The notes: generated from the letters alone by a model not told the origin. A stretch of 64,000 nucleotides of DNA from Pisolithus tinctorius (GCA_024663395.1 JANFAH010000013.1:496001-560000); one strand, 5' to 3'; shown: positions 46,600 to 57,790, counted from the stretch's first letter. A program made the numbers and translations.

Positions 46600-46948
46600 T
46601 ATTGCGACGACGACAAGTGGCTCCTAGTGGTTGATGTCTACACGTGGCACGTTCGCCGAATAGCAGACAGCATCTTACACTCATAGGCCGGGAGGGAAAG
46701 ATCTTCCGGTGAGGTGAGGCAGGGCTGTCCGCAGAAACAAGGAACCCGATGGCCGAATGCACATGGGATGAACGACAAAACCTGAAGAATATGGCTTTCC
46801 AAGAAGTACGCCCCATCGGACTTTTACTTTGTTACGTGGTCCGCGGGTACTTGCAGGCCATATTGAGTACGAACCTGCGCATTTCATACTCGGGGATGAT
46901 GGCCTGCCCGATGGTGATGGCTCTGCCACGTATACATGCGTGGAGTAG
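46600..46948 (+). repeat. Module X, copy 5
   Basis: This is the longest open version of the shared plus frame. It reads KPEEYGFPRSTPH, then GHIEYEPAHFILGDDGLPDG, ending at TAG 46946-46948 followed by GTGCTAAT. A minus frame (46681-47019) is open for 112 codons as well, so coding strand cannot be decided. Confidence 0.6.
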
Positions 46949-47094
46949 GTGCTAATTATCAGTCTCTTACCTGATAGAGATAGACCTACGAAAGGATCAC
47001 ATTTGTGGAAACCGCTCAACGCCTAGCCAGTTGTGAGTTCGCGCTCACGGTCAGAGAAGTCAGGACATCCCCGTATACCTGATATAGCTGAGTA

Positions 47095-47282
47095 AAGATA
47101 CATGTCAGCAACCTTGCTTAGCCCCGTGCGTGGCGAAATGGACTGCTCGCGCACAAATGATGGTCTCGGCTATAGTAACTGCAGGAGAAATCAAGGGTCT
47201 TGTCATTCATCATTTCCGGGCATGTAATGCATTGGTCTGCGCGCACGTAAGCAGCAATGGCAAGGAGAATGAACGTTGTCAT
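47095..47282 (-). pseudogene. Small secreted cysteine-rich protein, copy 6 (relic)
   Basis: A worn exon 1 reads MTTFILLAIAAYVRA and CITCPEMM...DFSCSY, then an insertion destroys the GETTC part and no valid donor follows. Only a trace of exon 2 is seen. Confidence 0.7.
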
Positions 47283-47725
47283 GAGTGGGGTTGGTGAGGT
47301 TGTAAGGATTTCACCATGCTTTTATACTTCCAGTTGCATGAGCAACTAGTAGTTCTTTAAGTCTTGACTAACATCGCGGGAACGACAAGCGATTCGTAAT
47401 AATTGCACTATTCCGATTATTAAACACAGTACTACCGTGGGAAGTTGTCGTACTTGCCAGTATGTAGCGGTGCTAGCATCTTTAATAGCATTGTTACTCC
47501 CAGTCAGTCATGGGAAGAACGTTACAGCACGACGCACGACGCCCACGGTTGGTAACTCCACATTTCACCTGTGCGGATTAAAGATGTGCCATGGCCCCGA
47601 ACTTGCTGGGGTATCCCCATAATAATACGACAGTCATTATCAACAACAAACTCACCACCGAAGCAGAAAAAAAAAATCCCAAGGAAATCCCAACCCTATC
47701 CCGTGCCATGCGAGGCATATGACTT
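47283..47725. other. 3' flank of the sulfhydryl oxidase gene
   Basis: The stretch 47430-47620 is also present at 41640-41815 next to the relic, marking it as part of the duplicated unit. No gene is seen. Confidence 0.4.
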
Positions 47726-48870
47726 CTAGTGTTTCCCACCTTTGATCAATTCGACACCGGTAACCCCGTCTCTCGCACTGTCCCACTCCAGATCCATCGC
47801 ATCAGTTTTCTTTTCTTCTAGTGCCACAGCCTCTGGACTTGCAGTTGCAGTTGAAGTTGACAACGATATAGGTGTATCCCCACAACCGCAATCGTATGTC
47901 TCGTCAAGCTTGGCACAGTCGAATGTCGGTTTACTGAGCCGGACATTTACTTCGTTATGCACGGAACAAAGCCTGAAGCACCGAAAGTGGACCGGCAAGT
48001 GGAAAAAATGATTAATGGATCGATGCAATCAGGTTACTAACCAGCGATTACTCACCACATGCTCGCAGAAAGCCGACTCGCAGTCTACGTCACATGATGT
48101 AAAATATAAGAATGAGCAACGCCCGAGTATATGGCAAGCACACTATGCGTGTACGAACCTGGGGCGGAAATTTCTTTAGTAACTCCTGAAATTCAGAAGC
48201 GCATTCCCCACAAGGGTACAGTCGCGAGGTAAGGTACATAAAGGAGCTGAGAGCCTCGCGTTCGTCGGGTGTTGGATGCTAGTTAAAACAAGTAATAAAT
48301 ACAGTGTTTGCGGAGAGTAAATAGCGTAGAAATCGATGCGCACCTCAGGAAATCGTAATGTCATAGTGTGTCTGCGCGCACACCGAATGATTGAAGAGTG
48401 TGTTGTCGAGAAGAAGAAGCCACTCACAGAAGCTTCCATGTCGCACGGCCCAGCTCAGCCCTAAGAATGGATGAAAACTTGTGCATAGGCAGAGCTGGCG
48501 GCGTACTTTGCTGTTTCATTCCCTAGCTTGGACATAATCACCCCTCCATCTACCCCTCCCACTACACTCGAGTGTGCAGATCCATACTCCTTTGAATTAT
48601 CAGGATATAACACTCGCAAATCCTTTTCGACGCCTCCTTCGCCCCAAAGCTCCCCAGTCCATGGATCGATGTATGCGCGAGTCTGTGGGTGAAGAGATGC
48701 GAGAGTTGCTAAGATTAACTGAATGGTGTCATGAGGGCGCCGCAGAGTCCGAGGAACAGAGCATCAACGTTTCAGCTTCAGGCATTGGAGCGAAGCAAGA
48801 GAGTAAAAGCACCGACACGCACTAGGGAAACAATAATTAAACAGAACAGCCTCGCAAACCGAGACAGCAT
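47726..48870 (-). CDS. ERV1/ERV2-type FAD-linked sulfhydryl oxidase
   Basis: This flavoenzyme family makes disulfide bonds using oxygen. Six small exons assemble: 48507-48682, 48428-48460, 48344-48371, 48159-48278, 48056-48084 and 47726-47972, all in phase. Motifs in order are YIDPWTGELWGEGGVEKDL, GGVIMSKLGNETAKAELGR, ATWKLLHTMTLRFPE, HPTPDEREALSSFMYLTSRL, the redox pair YPCGEC, CSVHNEVNVRL and FDCAKLDETYDCGCGD. The likely start at 48870 gives MLSRFARLFCLIIVSLVRVG, a membrane anchor or signal, which points to an ERV2-like enzyme of the secretory pathway. The splice from this exon into 48682 or slightly upstream is not resolved. The Ser/Thr-rich tail is 50 residues. Confidence 0.88.
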
Positions 48871-49234
48871 CACCGCAGTCGTGTGGCCTTCGCTTTGAGG
48901 TGCCTGGATGTAAATGGCTTGCAGCTGGCGTTATCGCCTCAAATTTGTCCGCCAGTTCAGTTTCCCGACGCAACGTGAGTGCACGACACTGGGTTTGTGA
49001 AGCACCTTGAAAGTGACTGGTTGGGAGCAGCCAGCAGCCTGCGGAACCCTTGGAGGTCGGTAACGATGACTTTCCTAATGCGGCAGGTCCTCAACCCAGA
49101 AATCTTCCAGTCAGTTGCCACGAGGTGAGTCGAATTGAATCGAAGTGGCTAAGCGAGTTCGATCCACTTCGATGACAACGAAGCGAGTTCGCGAGGTGGT
49201 AATGCTCCGGGTGCCATCCAGCAGAACGGCAGGC
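48871..49234. other. Intergenic, between ERV-type gene and MYND copy C
   Basis: The part 48940-49030 recurs at 42200-42320. GCGAGTTCGA words cluster near 49150-49190. No gene. Confidence 0.4.
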
Positions 49235-52200
49235 TTGCTGGTCACTACTGGCTAGGTCGAATATCCTTCTATCCGCTTGGTAATACGTCTGCTATATGCC
49301 TCAGAGGAATTACGCCCCGAACGCAAGGCGGATGTGCTGCTCCTTGGGCGTGGATATCCAAAACACGGTGCACGCTGAGGCTTCGTTGTTGAATGGTACT
49401 GTCTCGTGTGATGTCGTCAATTTCTTCATTCTGATTTGAGAATAGTAGAACCTCGCAAGCTTGACATCACCTGCCGCGATCACGAGGCCGCTGTCCTTGG
49501 TAGGTGCGGGTGATTTGAACAAGTGCCACTGCGCCCATGTTATTTCATTACCAGCCCGCAACACGTTACTCTTTACGCTCGTAGCAGACGATGGTGCTGA
49601 AGATAGGCTTCCCAACAGCTGGAACGCAATTTATCACATGATGTTAGACGAAAGCTTGCTCTCATTGCTCAACGAACAATGCCACAACCTCGTCCCGCTT
49701 GCGGAGAGTCTGGATTCGTAGAGACATGGACCCTATGCGCACATCGTCACCATGTGCAACTCAGATACCCTTGCGGAAATTGGTCGACTTTGGAAGCTTT
49801 GGCTCGGAGCATCGAACTTCAATACTAAGCAGGCGAAGCGTTTCAAGGAGAAGTTTCAGGATGGCATCAAAAACGTGCGGAAGCAATACGGAGACCGTGA
49901 GGTAATGACTTCTTTGCCTTCGGCAGGACTTCTTGCCCCGGTATCAATATTCGCTGTTCCGGAACAATTCAGGCACTTTTGGATGGCCGGTTTCACGGAT
50001 GACGGGCCCCCAGACGTGAATCCTGCGAACAACCCCAACCCCACTTTCGTTTTCTGCTCGTTCGGAGACGAGTTTGCTGTGGAGTGTGGTACAGACCCTA
50101 TCGCAGGTTTTCATCTTACAGAAGCTCTGGCATCTTCTGGCCCGGATTTATTTGACCAGACAGCATTGGTAATCACCAAAGTCCTGCGGGCTGCATGCCA
50201 GCAGTTTAACACCTGGTGCAAGGCTGTCGTACGCCGTGTCCAGTACACAAATGCGTCCTCAGCGTCCTTGATGGGACGGATGTATGCTGGAGATGGCCTT
50301 ATGCTCCGTCAGGCACTTCACTCCGTTAACAGACCTTCCGTGGCCGACGCACCGATATTCATGGCACCGTGAAGGCGATCGGTGGTACGGCTCGACGACA
50401 CGCTGTACTCTCCAAGCGCGCCTTTTCCTGCTCCGGCTTCGTTCCACATGATTGAGATATCTAATCTTCTTGATCATCTCGGATTGCAGAACCTCCTCAC
50501 CGTCACCACCCCCTCCTTTCTGACTCTCCTTAGTCAACACTTTACGCAGAAGCTTTATAACCTGTAGATGATTCACCTGCCTAAAGTCCTGGACCACGTG
50601 TGCGGCGACCTTTCTAGTATTTCGCTCCTTTTACGCGTCGTCCCTTCCGCCTATGTTTTCCGTTTCACCACACGTTCCGAAATCTCCGAGACCACGACGC
50701 AGCCCGTCGCAACCCCCCCGCAGACCAGTATCATGAACATTTTTCTTAGAAACATATCAGTTTTGGCCATCCCTCCGATAGTTCACATGAAGCCGAACTT
50801 TCGTTCACAGAACCCCAACTGTCCAGCACTCTGTTCAACATACTCTTAACGATGTTCTCCGATGAAGATTTTGGAAAATTAATGGTCATCAGTTCCCTTG
50901 ATGCATCTCAATTGATGTTGAAGATGCGGTCTCCAGGCATTGTCCATTATATATGCGGGAGCTCTGCTTTGTTGCTCGCACATATCAAGACAAGAGTCGA
51001 CTGCGACTGAGACAGAGTCATCTTTGATCTGGTGGTGCTAATTCTGCACAACTGCACACTTATCACCGGGCGCAGATCTCCCCCTTCCGTGCTCTAACCC
51101 TACGCAACTACTTCGCTCTGAAAAAGAAGTTCCCATTTTCAGGTCGTGGCGCGCGGTTCCCGAAGTTGTAACAGTTCTAATAGTTGTTCCACGTCGTGCT
51201 GTCACCAAGGTACAATCTACATAACCTCTGCCACTAGTAACCAGCTTTTGTAGTGCGAAATACGGGCCGGCAACGTGGACCATGCCTTCGCATGTATTTC
51301 CGAAGGTATCGTTCGGCAAGCTTGAGGTATCAGGCGAAGGCGAGACTAAGGTGGGAACTGCCGTGGAGGATAGGATTGGGACCAGGGCCATGTCGCCTTC
51401 GATCACCTCCCCTACCCATCCTATCCCTCTCATAATTATGCGAGGCGAGACGGTTGGCCTAACCGTCCGTTCCACCCTCGCAACCGCGTGGTTAAAGCCA
51501 ATATTAGGGCCAGAAATGTGCCTGTTCAAGGCTCCGTTGGCCGACGAACGATGTGTCCGTATCCTGACAAAGGCGCTAACATCCAGCAATGATACGATCA
51601 TCAAGGAGCCCCTCTTGTACCTCCTAAATTGGACACGATGACTCTGGGACATCCAATCTACATGGAGATGGACCAGTCTAATACGCTGATACAAGCGCTC
51701 GCCACACACGTCGACATCGTAGACCCTGCAGGACAGGCTTCACTTTCGAGCGGGTTGCGCGGTTACCGCGGAGCAGTTGTCTCTGAATACGGCCAAACTA
51801 CGTGTTGATCAATACCAGCATACCATCCGCATCCCTCTCTCCGTTGATGCAACAAATGCCAAACTTCGCGTGGCACGGAAATCGAATTATGTCGAGGTGA
51901 GTGTCGTAGGCACCTTCCACGACCCGTGATTCATATTAGAACAGGTGGATGCACCAATGACACTGACACTCAATGTTAAGGGGGAATCCGATTGACGGAG
52001 AAACTGAGAACGGCCTTTGATTGTGGTGTACCAATGCTCTGGAATATGCACTGCGTAAAGTTGGATCGTTGCCTTTCCTTCAAGCTCTTTCGGAGTCACA
52101 GTATCCAACTGGCTTGGAACGCAGGTCCGATTTATGTTTTCGCAAAGGGAGCTCGTGTCGCGTGAACAAACCACGTTTTCTGGGTCCTACCACGCCTGAT

Positions 52201-52631
52201 ACGCTGATGAATTTGAAGGACTCCCTCTCCGTTTTGTTCACTATCACCGCTGGATTGAGAGGACCGACTGAAGCCGAGTTTTCCTTATGAAGCCCTGGAG
52301 AGGATGCTACGCCACGATTCTCGTTACCGACATCCGACTCGATGTTGGCTCCCACACAATCGTAGCTGATTCATGGATCATACCACGGTTGAATGGTATT
52401 CAAGAGAAATTAAAGGGAGAGGTAGCAGAAACACTTTCCATCGAGACAGATCCCAACGAGTGCGAAGCATGGAGACATTTGCTCCCACCGTTAATCGAGC
52501 GGTGCCGTATTTGGAAGCACAAGCGGGGTTCCGTTGTCTGTGTGCTTGAAGCGCAAGAGGGTCAAGTACTGTTCGAAAGACTGTCAAGCAAAGGATTGGA
52601 AAACGCAGAAAAAGAACTGCGTATCGACGTG
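49235..52631 (+). pseudogene. DUF4470 and MYND protein, copy C (shredded)
   Basis: It follows copies A and B from the YPLGNTSAICL region to the MYND end but has lost the start codon and many codons. Nonsense changes include TGG to TAG after LDS (near 49720) and TGG to TGA in the MAPWRR word (50370). From 50380 on frameshifts are frequent. At the end the region between the KHKPSC word and GVPLSVC is deleted, so the first two MYND cysteines are missing. The longest open part is 49752-50372. It is a clear pseudogene. Confidence 0.9.
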
Positions 52632-53056
52632 AGCTGCGACAACACTTACTTTCATGCCTTTGTTATGTTCTGTGGTATTGAAATTCGTCCGTCCGTAACA
52701 CATCGGGCTTTCTGCAGGTTCCGTTCCATACTTAGAGTGTTTGTTCTTCATTCTGTGCCACTTTTGCCTCTCAAATGTAGTTGTGTGTGCTAGTGTACTC
52801 AAGCTAAATGGCGATGGCATTATACCTGCCGTGTGCCCCACTACTCCGAGTATTGCCTACACACCTGCTGAGGAAGAATGAAATGTTTTGTGACTCGTGT
52901 TTTGATCGCGAGAACTGAGCTCGGTGGTGGTTAACTCCAAATTTATTATGGTGGTATCACGTCCACGAAATTATTTCAGGCAAGTACGGCCTACAGGAAG
53001 GAATAGTAACTGCAGCATAGGACAATGAAACATGAAAAGGACCTCGTCAGCGGTCA
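52632..53056. other. 3' flank of MYND copy C
   Basis: The words GTAACACATCGGG and GTTCCGTTCCATA near 52695-52730 match the 3' flanks of copies A (26005) and B (41490), so the duplicated unit includes the downstream flank. No gene beyond this. Confidence 0.45.
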
Positions 53057-53968
53057 CTACAACCTTGCAACCATCTCTAATAGCGGAACAGCCCTCCCTG
53101 AGATAGTGAGCATCCACTCCTCATCAAATCCGACCTTCCTCGTCAGGTCTCTCGCCACACTGAGCACATGTCTATCCTGCGCAAACGCCAGATAAGCTAT
53201 TACCACTGCCATAATGTCAGCCTTCCTTCCCCTTGGGGCGACGACCACCAATCTCGCGGTCGAAAACCACCTGGGGAGAACTGGGATTTCATATTCGTTG
53301 AGGGGCATCGCGAGTGCTATCCAATCACGTGCTGCGAGGAGCTGGCGAGGGGAGAGAAGCATGTACTTTTCAGTGGCTTGAGGGAGCGCAGGAACGGCAA
53401 GATGAAGTTTGCGCAATTCGCGACCAGACCAAGTCAATTCTTCCGACCAACTGCCAGTGTTCACGCTTCCGCCGGCTCGGCTTGATCCTGGGGAAACCAC
53501 AGTAATTTGTAGGATGTGGGTGAAATGGTGGTTTGCGAAGGTGCGGAGGGCAGCGGCTTCGTCGGCGTTGTCTGCATAAGCGACGTACAACTCGTCTTCA
53601 ACTAGATCCAGATGGCTCTTTTCGCTGGAGGACTGCCGTGGGACGAAAGGAGGATTCGAGGGAATCTCTGACAGAGAAGAGGAGGCAGTACTATAGTGAG
53701 ACTCCATGTCCGAGTCCGAGTCCACCAACTCAAAGTCGTAGTCTTCTTCGTCAGACAACCACTCGGAAGCGACAGAGTTCGGAGTTGGCGGGAGAAGAGG
53801 GGTGTACTTTGTAATGAATTTTCGGTAAGCATTGGCATAGAGCGGACGCTCCTGGAGAGTGGTTCGAACGGTCAAGGTGATCTTGCGGCGCTCCCGTAAG
53901 GACAGACCGTGTTGGGGGCAGGGTAACATGGTCAATTCACCAGGGGTCGACGACACGACGGGATGCAT
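53057..53968 (-). CDS. Unknown 303-residue protein, possible catalytically dead phosphatase fold
   Basis: A single exon runs from ATG at 53968 to TAG at 53057-53059. The N-terminal third is a linker with an acidic Ser-rich stretch (LVDSDSDMESHYSTASSS). The C-terminal two thirds alternate strands and helices: DELYVAYADNADEAAALRTF, THILQITVV, LHLAVPALPQ, LLAARDWI, LVVVAPRGRKADIMAVVIAY. This order is like that of dual-specificity phosphatases, but the P-loop cysteine and arginine (HCxxGxxR) are absent at the expected place. The fold is an inference. The ORF is long, in good codon context and likely real. Confidence 0.7.
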   Translation of the reverse strand: MHPVVSSTPGELTMLPCPQHGLSLRERRKITLTVRTTLQERPLYANAYRKFITKYTPLLPPTPNSVASEWLSDEEDYDFELVDSDSDMESHYSTASSSLSEIPSNPPFVPRQSSSEKSHLDLVEDELYVAYADNADEAAALRTFANHHFTHILQITVVSPGSSRAGGSVNTGSWSEELTWSGRELRKLHLAVPALPQATEKYMLLSPRQLLAARDWIALAMPLNEYEIPVLPRWFSTARLVVVAPRGRKADIMAVVIAYLAFAQDRHVLSVARDLTRKVGFDEEWMLTISGRAVPLLEMVARL

Positions 53969-54868
53969 CTTAGGTCGTGAGTAGAATATCGTTAATTGAA
54001 TTCACTTCCAAACGGTGTTTTTGCGTCTTCCGTCAAGGAGGAGCAAGCGGTTGGGTATGAGAGTGAAATGAAACTAGTACGAGACTTAAGGACGTCGAGT
54101 CGCAGACCCGACAAGGAGAAGAATTAAAAGGATGAAGGCAATGATGAGGGAAAGGAGGGAGATGCTGACCTCTATATGTATTGTAGAGGGGAATGGGTCC
54201 GCCACCTTTCCACGAAGTGGAACACGGCGGAAAGTGGTCAATGACTTTCAACGATGACCCATTTCGCGGTCATCTCCACGCCAGCCCGTTACCAAAGCCA
54301 CTGGCGGAGGAGTGGTAACCGATGATTGTCACAGTGTGGAAAGGTGGATAACAATGGTTCTCGTAGACAACGGCTTTGACTTAAAAGCGTCTCAATCAGC
54401 CTTTCACATCAATATCAATGAGACGTGTCACTGAACTCACCGTGTGACACGGTGAGTGGTCTGGACGTGGGCAATGACACGGTCCGTGTCATTGCCCACA
54501 TCCAGACCCCTAATAGTGCGTGTGTTCCAATCCGAAATTTAGACCTGCAGCACACCGTTGTCAATGTTCAGCTTGCCTTGCGGACATGTCTTGATCTTCA
54601 TTTTTGTCGAATAACGCTACGTCGTGCGCGTCTAGGAGTGGTCATTGCAAGATGAATAGTGCCACCATTGGTACTGCAAGGACGACCTGGATCGTTCAAT
54701 CTCGTAGCATCGATAATGCACGCCACTACCTCCCGCCCCCACTTTTAATTCTTTGAGTCATCGCAGAGACTCGTACTCCGTACCCTCCGTGGGAGTCGGG
54801 GAGAATCGACAGTTTGCACTGCCACCAGCCATAGCACTCCTCCTCACCACATACATACATCATTGGGC
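53969..54868. other. Intergenic with inverted repeats
   Basis: It contains inverted CCACCTTTCCAC (about 54203) and GTGGAAAGGTGG (about 54337) words flanking ~120 bp, which could be ends of a small MITE, plus the palindrome pair described separately. No gene. Confidence 0.45.
54436..54508. repeat. Two adjacent palindromes (21 bp and 51 bp)
   Basis: The first, 54436-54456, reads CTCACCGTGT around a central G with ACACGGTGAG. The second, 54458-54508, has 25-bp arms matching at 24 positions around a single T, with the arm core GGGCAATGACACGG. Together they could extrude as cruciforms or be paired operator-like sites. They lie ~360 bp upstream of the sugar porter. Confidence 0.85.
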
Positions 54869-57790
54869 ATGGTCAGACCACAGTTTAAAACCTGAATGAG
54901 ACATCGAACTAACTCATTATCAGGCAACAGGTGCCTACCAGCTTCTCACGGGACATCCGCACGACGATAGTGTGTGCTCTCTGACCCTCTCAGACCGTCA
55001 AGGCCGGCGAGTAGGGGACGGATACACAATCAAGACACCTCACGGCGGTACACTCACAGTCTACTCTTCTTCCCCTCTCACCGAGGAATCCACAAGTACT
55101 TACACATACTCTTATGCCTACGGTCCAACTGGTGTTTCCGGCCTCTTCAGCAACCGATATGCTGCAGGCTGTGCGATATTCGCCTCAGTAGGAGGCCTCT
55201 CATTCGGATACGATCAGGGCGTGATAGCGAATGTACTCGTCATGAAAGACTTTGTTTCAAGGTGGCCTGTTGGACCATGGGAGAAGGGCATCATGAGTGA
55301 GTGTGCACGTACTCCTAGTGGAGACATCCCATCTTTTGTCTCGTGCGTGAACGAATGCGTTGACGCGGTGTGTGGCGTTATCTTCATCTTTCTTTTCAGC
55401 TGCTGTGCTTGAGCTCGGCGCACTTTTCGGAGCACTTCTGGCGGGTGTGTCGGCGGATAAATACTCAAGAAGACGTTCTATATTCCTTGCTTCCCGTAGG
55501 TCCTCCTCACCACCTTGCTCGTAAGACGTGAGCAATAACCCATACGAAACGCCACCCAGTGGTCTTCTGCTTAGGGTCAGGTTTTCAAGCAGGTGCACAG
55601 TCTCTCAATCACCTCATCCTCGGCCGCGCCATCGGTGGCGTAGGTGTCGGCGCCCTAAGGTAAGTTATGCACATGAGTCACATATTTGTCCCCGATTCCG
55701 ACACCTGAACACCCACCCGGAACGTTAGTATGCTATCCCCGCTCTACATCGCTGAAATAAGTTCTCCCGAACTCCGCGGTTCTCTTATGGCTCTGGAACA
55801 ACTCGCTATTGTGCTTGGCGTTGTATTTGGCTTTTGGCTCGGTTTTCTTACACGAAATGGTATGTGCCTTGGCTGCTGTCCTAGACCGCATGTGAATTCC
55901 GCATTATACATTGTGCAGTGCAAGGTTCGGCCTCCTGGCGCATTCCCCTTGCATTGCAGTTCTTGCCAGGCATTTCCCTCTGCCTAGGGTGCTTCCTTCT
56001 CCCACCCTCCCCGCGCTTCTTAGTTCTCAAAGGAAGGCTGGACGATGCCATGCAGTCACTTTCTAGGCTTAGATTACGTACGGCCGCGGAGGCCCCGTAT
56101 GATCCGTTACTCCAGGTGAGGTTCTCTGAGCTTTGCCCTGGCGACTCTGACGCCGAAGCTTGGCCGTGGACTTACTATATTTAGTTGGAGTTCTTAGAGA
56201 TGCAGGTGGACGTTGCCCTCGAAACGCAGTGCTTGGGTACGAATGACAGAGAAGGGTTTGTGAACAGCTGGAAAAGGCTTTTCCACCGGGAGTACTTCGA
56301 TCGGACGCTCTTAGGGATCATGATCATGTTCTTTCAGCGTACGTCATCCACATGCCTGGACGGTTTTTGTGGGCCCGTCACCATCTACTCTTCGCAGAAT
56401 GGAGCGGGATTAATGCTTTACTCTACTACGGCCCAACGCTGGTCAGAAGTATCGGTCTCGAGGGTGATTTAGTGACGTTGCTTGTATCAGGCGGTATCGG
56501 GATCGTACAATTCCTGGCCGTGATACCTGCAATTCTATACCTGGATAGGTTGGGTGAGGTTTCTTTTTTCCCTGTCTTCTTTGCTTTTGGGACATTGAGG
56601 GCTGATATAATCGAATATCCGCAATACATCCGCTGTGCAATGTTCCTTACCATCTTGTACATACTCTTCTTGGTGGTGACGGATGAGCGCAGGTCGTAAG
56701 CCTTTGCTGAGAGGTGCGTGTTTTCTTCCCTGAGTGGTCGTACGTATTGTTAAATTTATCATGACATTCTGAGCAGGTGGCAGCGCACTAATGACCTTGT
56801 CTCATATCGTTATCGCTATACTCGTGCGTCGTTCCTGTGTCTTGCTTCCTGCTTAGCTATTAACGGAATGTGCTTTGACGGGTGGCGATAGATCCATCAT
56901 TACGAAGGGAACTGGCCTGCGCATTCGTCTGCTGCGTGGGTGGCTGTTATGTACGGTTCTAGCCTTCTTCGTATTCCCCGCCGTCGCTGGCCCTGAACGA
57001 CTTCTCCGCGTCATAGATGCATATACACCTTCACGGCAGCGTACGGAGTGAGCTTTGGCCCCATCGGTTGGGTACTCCCGAGCGAGGTGTTCCCACTTTC
57101 AATGAGGAGCAAGGGCGTGTCGCTGGCCACGGCCTCGAACTGGGTTAATAACTGTGGGTATTTTCATGATGGAGACTATATTTTGTGTCCGAGCATTGAT
57201 GTGCTTTCGACATTTTTGACGCCAACGCTGACTTTCGTTATCTCGACCTGCCCATATGACATTCGTAATTGACGCGTTACGGCAGTTCTGATCGGACTTA
57301 TCACTCCGCCAATGATTCAGTCATCTGCCGCGTACGTTATCGGCGTTTCTCTTTTTCCCACTTGACTTTCTCACCCCAAAGCTAACATTCCGTACTTATG
57401 CCGTGACTGACTTCGGTTGCCCCAACGACGCGAAACACGCGACCACAGAGCAACCTTTCTTCTCTTCGGAACGGCATGTTTTGCGGCACACTTTTGGAGC
57501 ACGTACCTCGTCCCCGAAACTGCAGGCATCTCGCTCGAGGAAATGGATGCCGTGTTTGGAACGACGGCAGGGAAAGATGATGGAAGGGTGAAAGTAGAAG
57601 TAAGTACCTCTTGTCTTTTTTTCTTTGGTCTCGGCTCTGGCGCGAGTATTCGCGAGAGAATACCAAGGGTCGAGTACACCAAGCGCTTTCCATAGAGAAA
57701 CTTGAAGCTTATGGGGATCATGCTTCTCAGCTCGAACAGGACTTCGGCATACACAATCTCGTTCGGGGTCTCGTGAACAGGTCCGACTAA
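54869..57790 (+). CDS. MFS sugar porter (hexose transporter type)
   Basis: This is a 12-helix plasma-membrane sugar:proton or facilitative transporter. I follow the frame through at least ten exons with GT-AG introns; exon ends such as MSADKYSRRRS-type loops, GALS/MLSP and LDRLG/RKPLL fit family boundaries. Motifs: GLSFGYDQGVI, DKYSRRRSIF, GRAIGGVGVGALSMLSPLY, AEISSPELRG, LLPPSPRFLVLKGR, QQWSGINALLYYGP, LDRLGRKPLL, GVSFGPIGWVLPSEVFPL, RSKGVSLATASNWVNN and LVPETAGISLEEMD. The last exon ends LVNRSD, stop 57788-57790. The start is inferred: ATG 54869 spliced after one codon (donor GTCAGA, acceptor TATCAG at 54923) to GCAACAGGTGCC; an upstream exon is also possible. No frameshift was met, so the gene looks functional. 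Confidence 0.88.
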
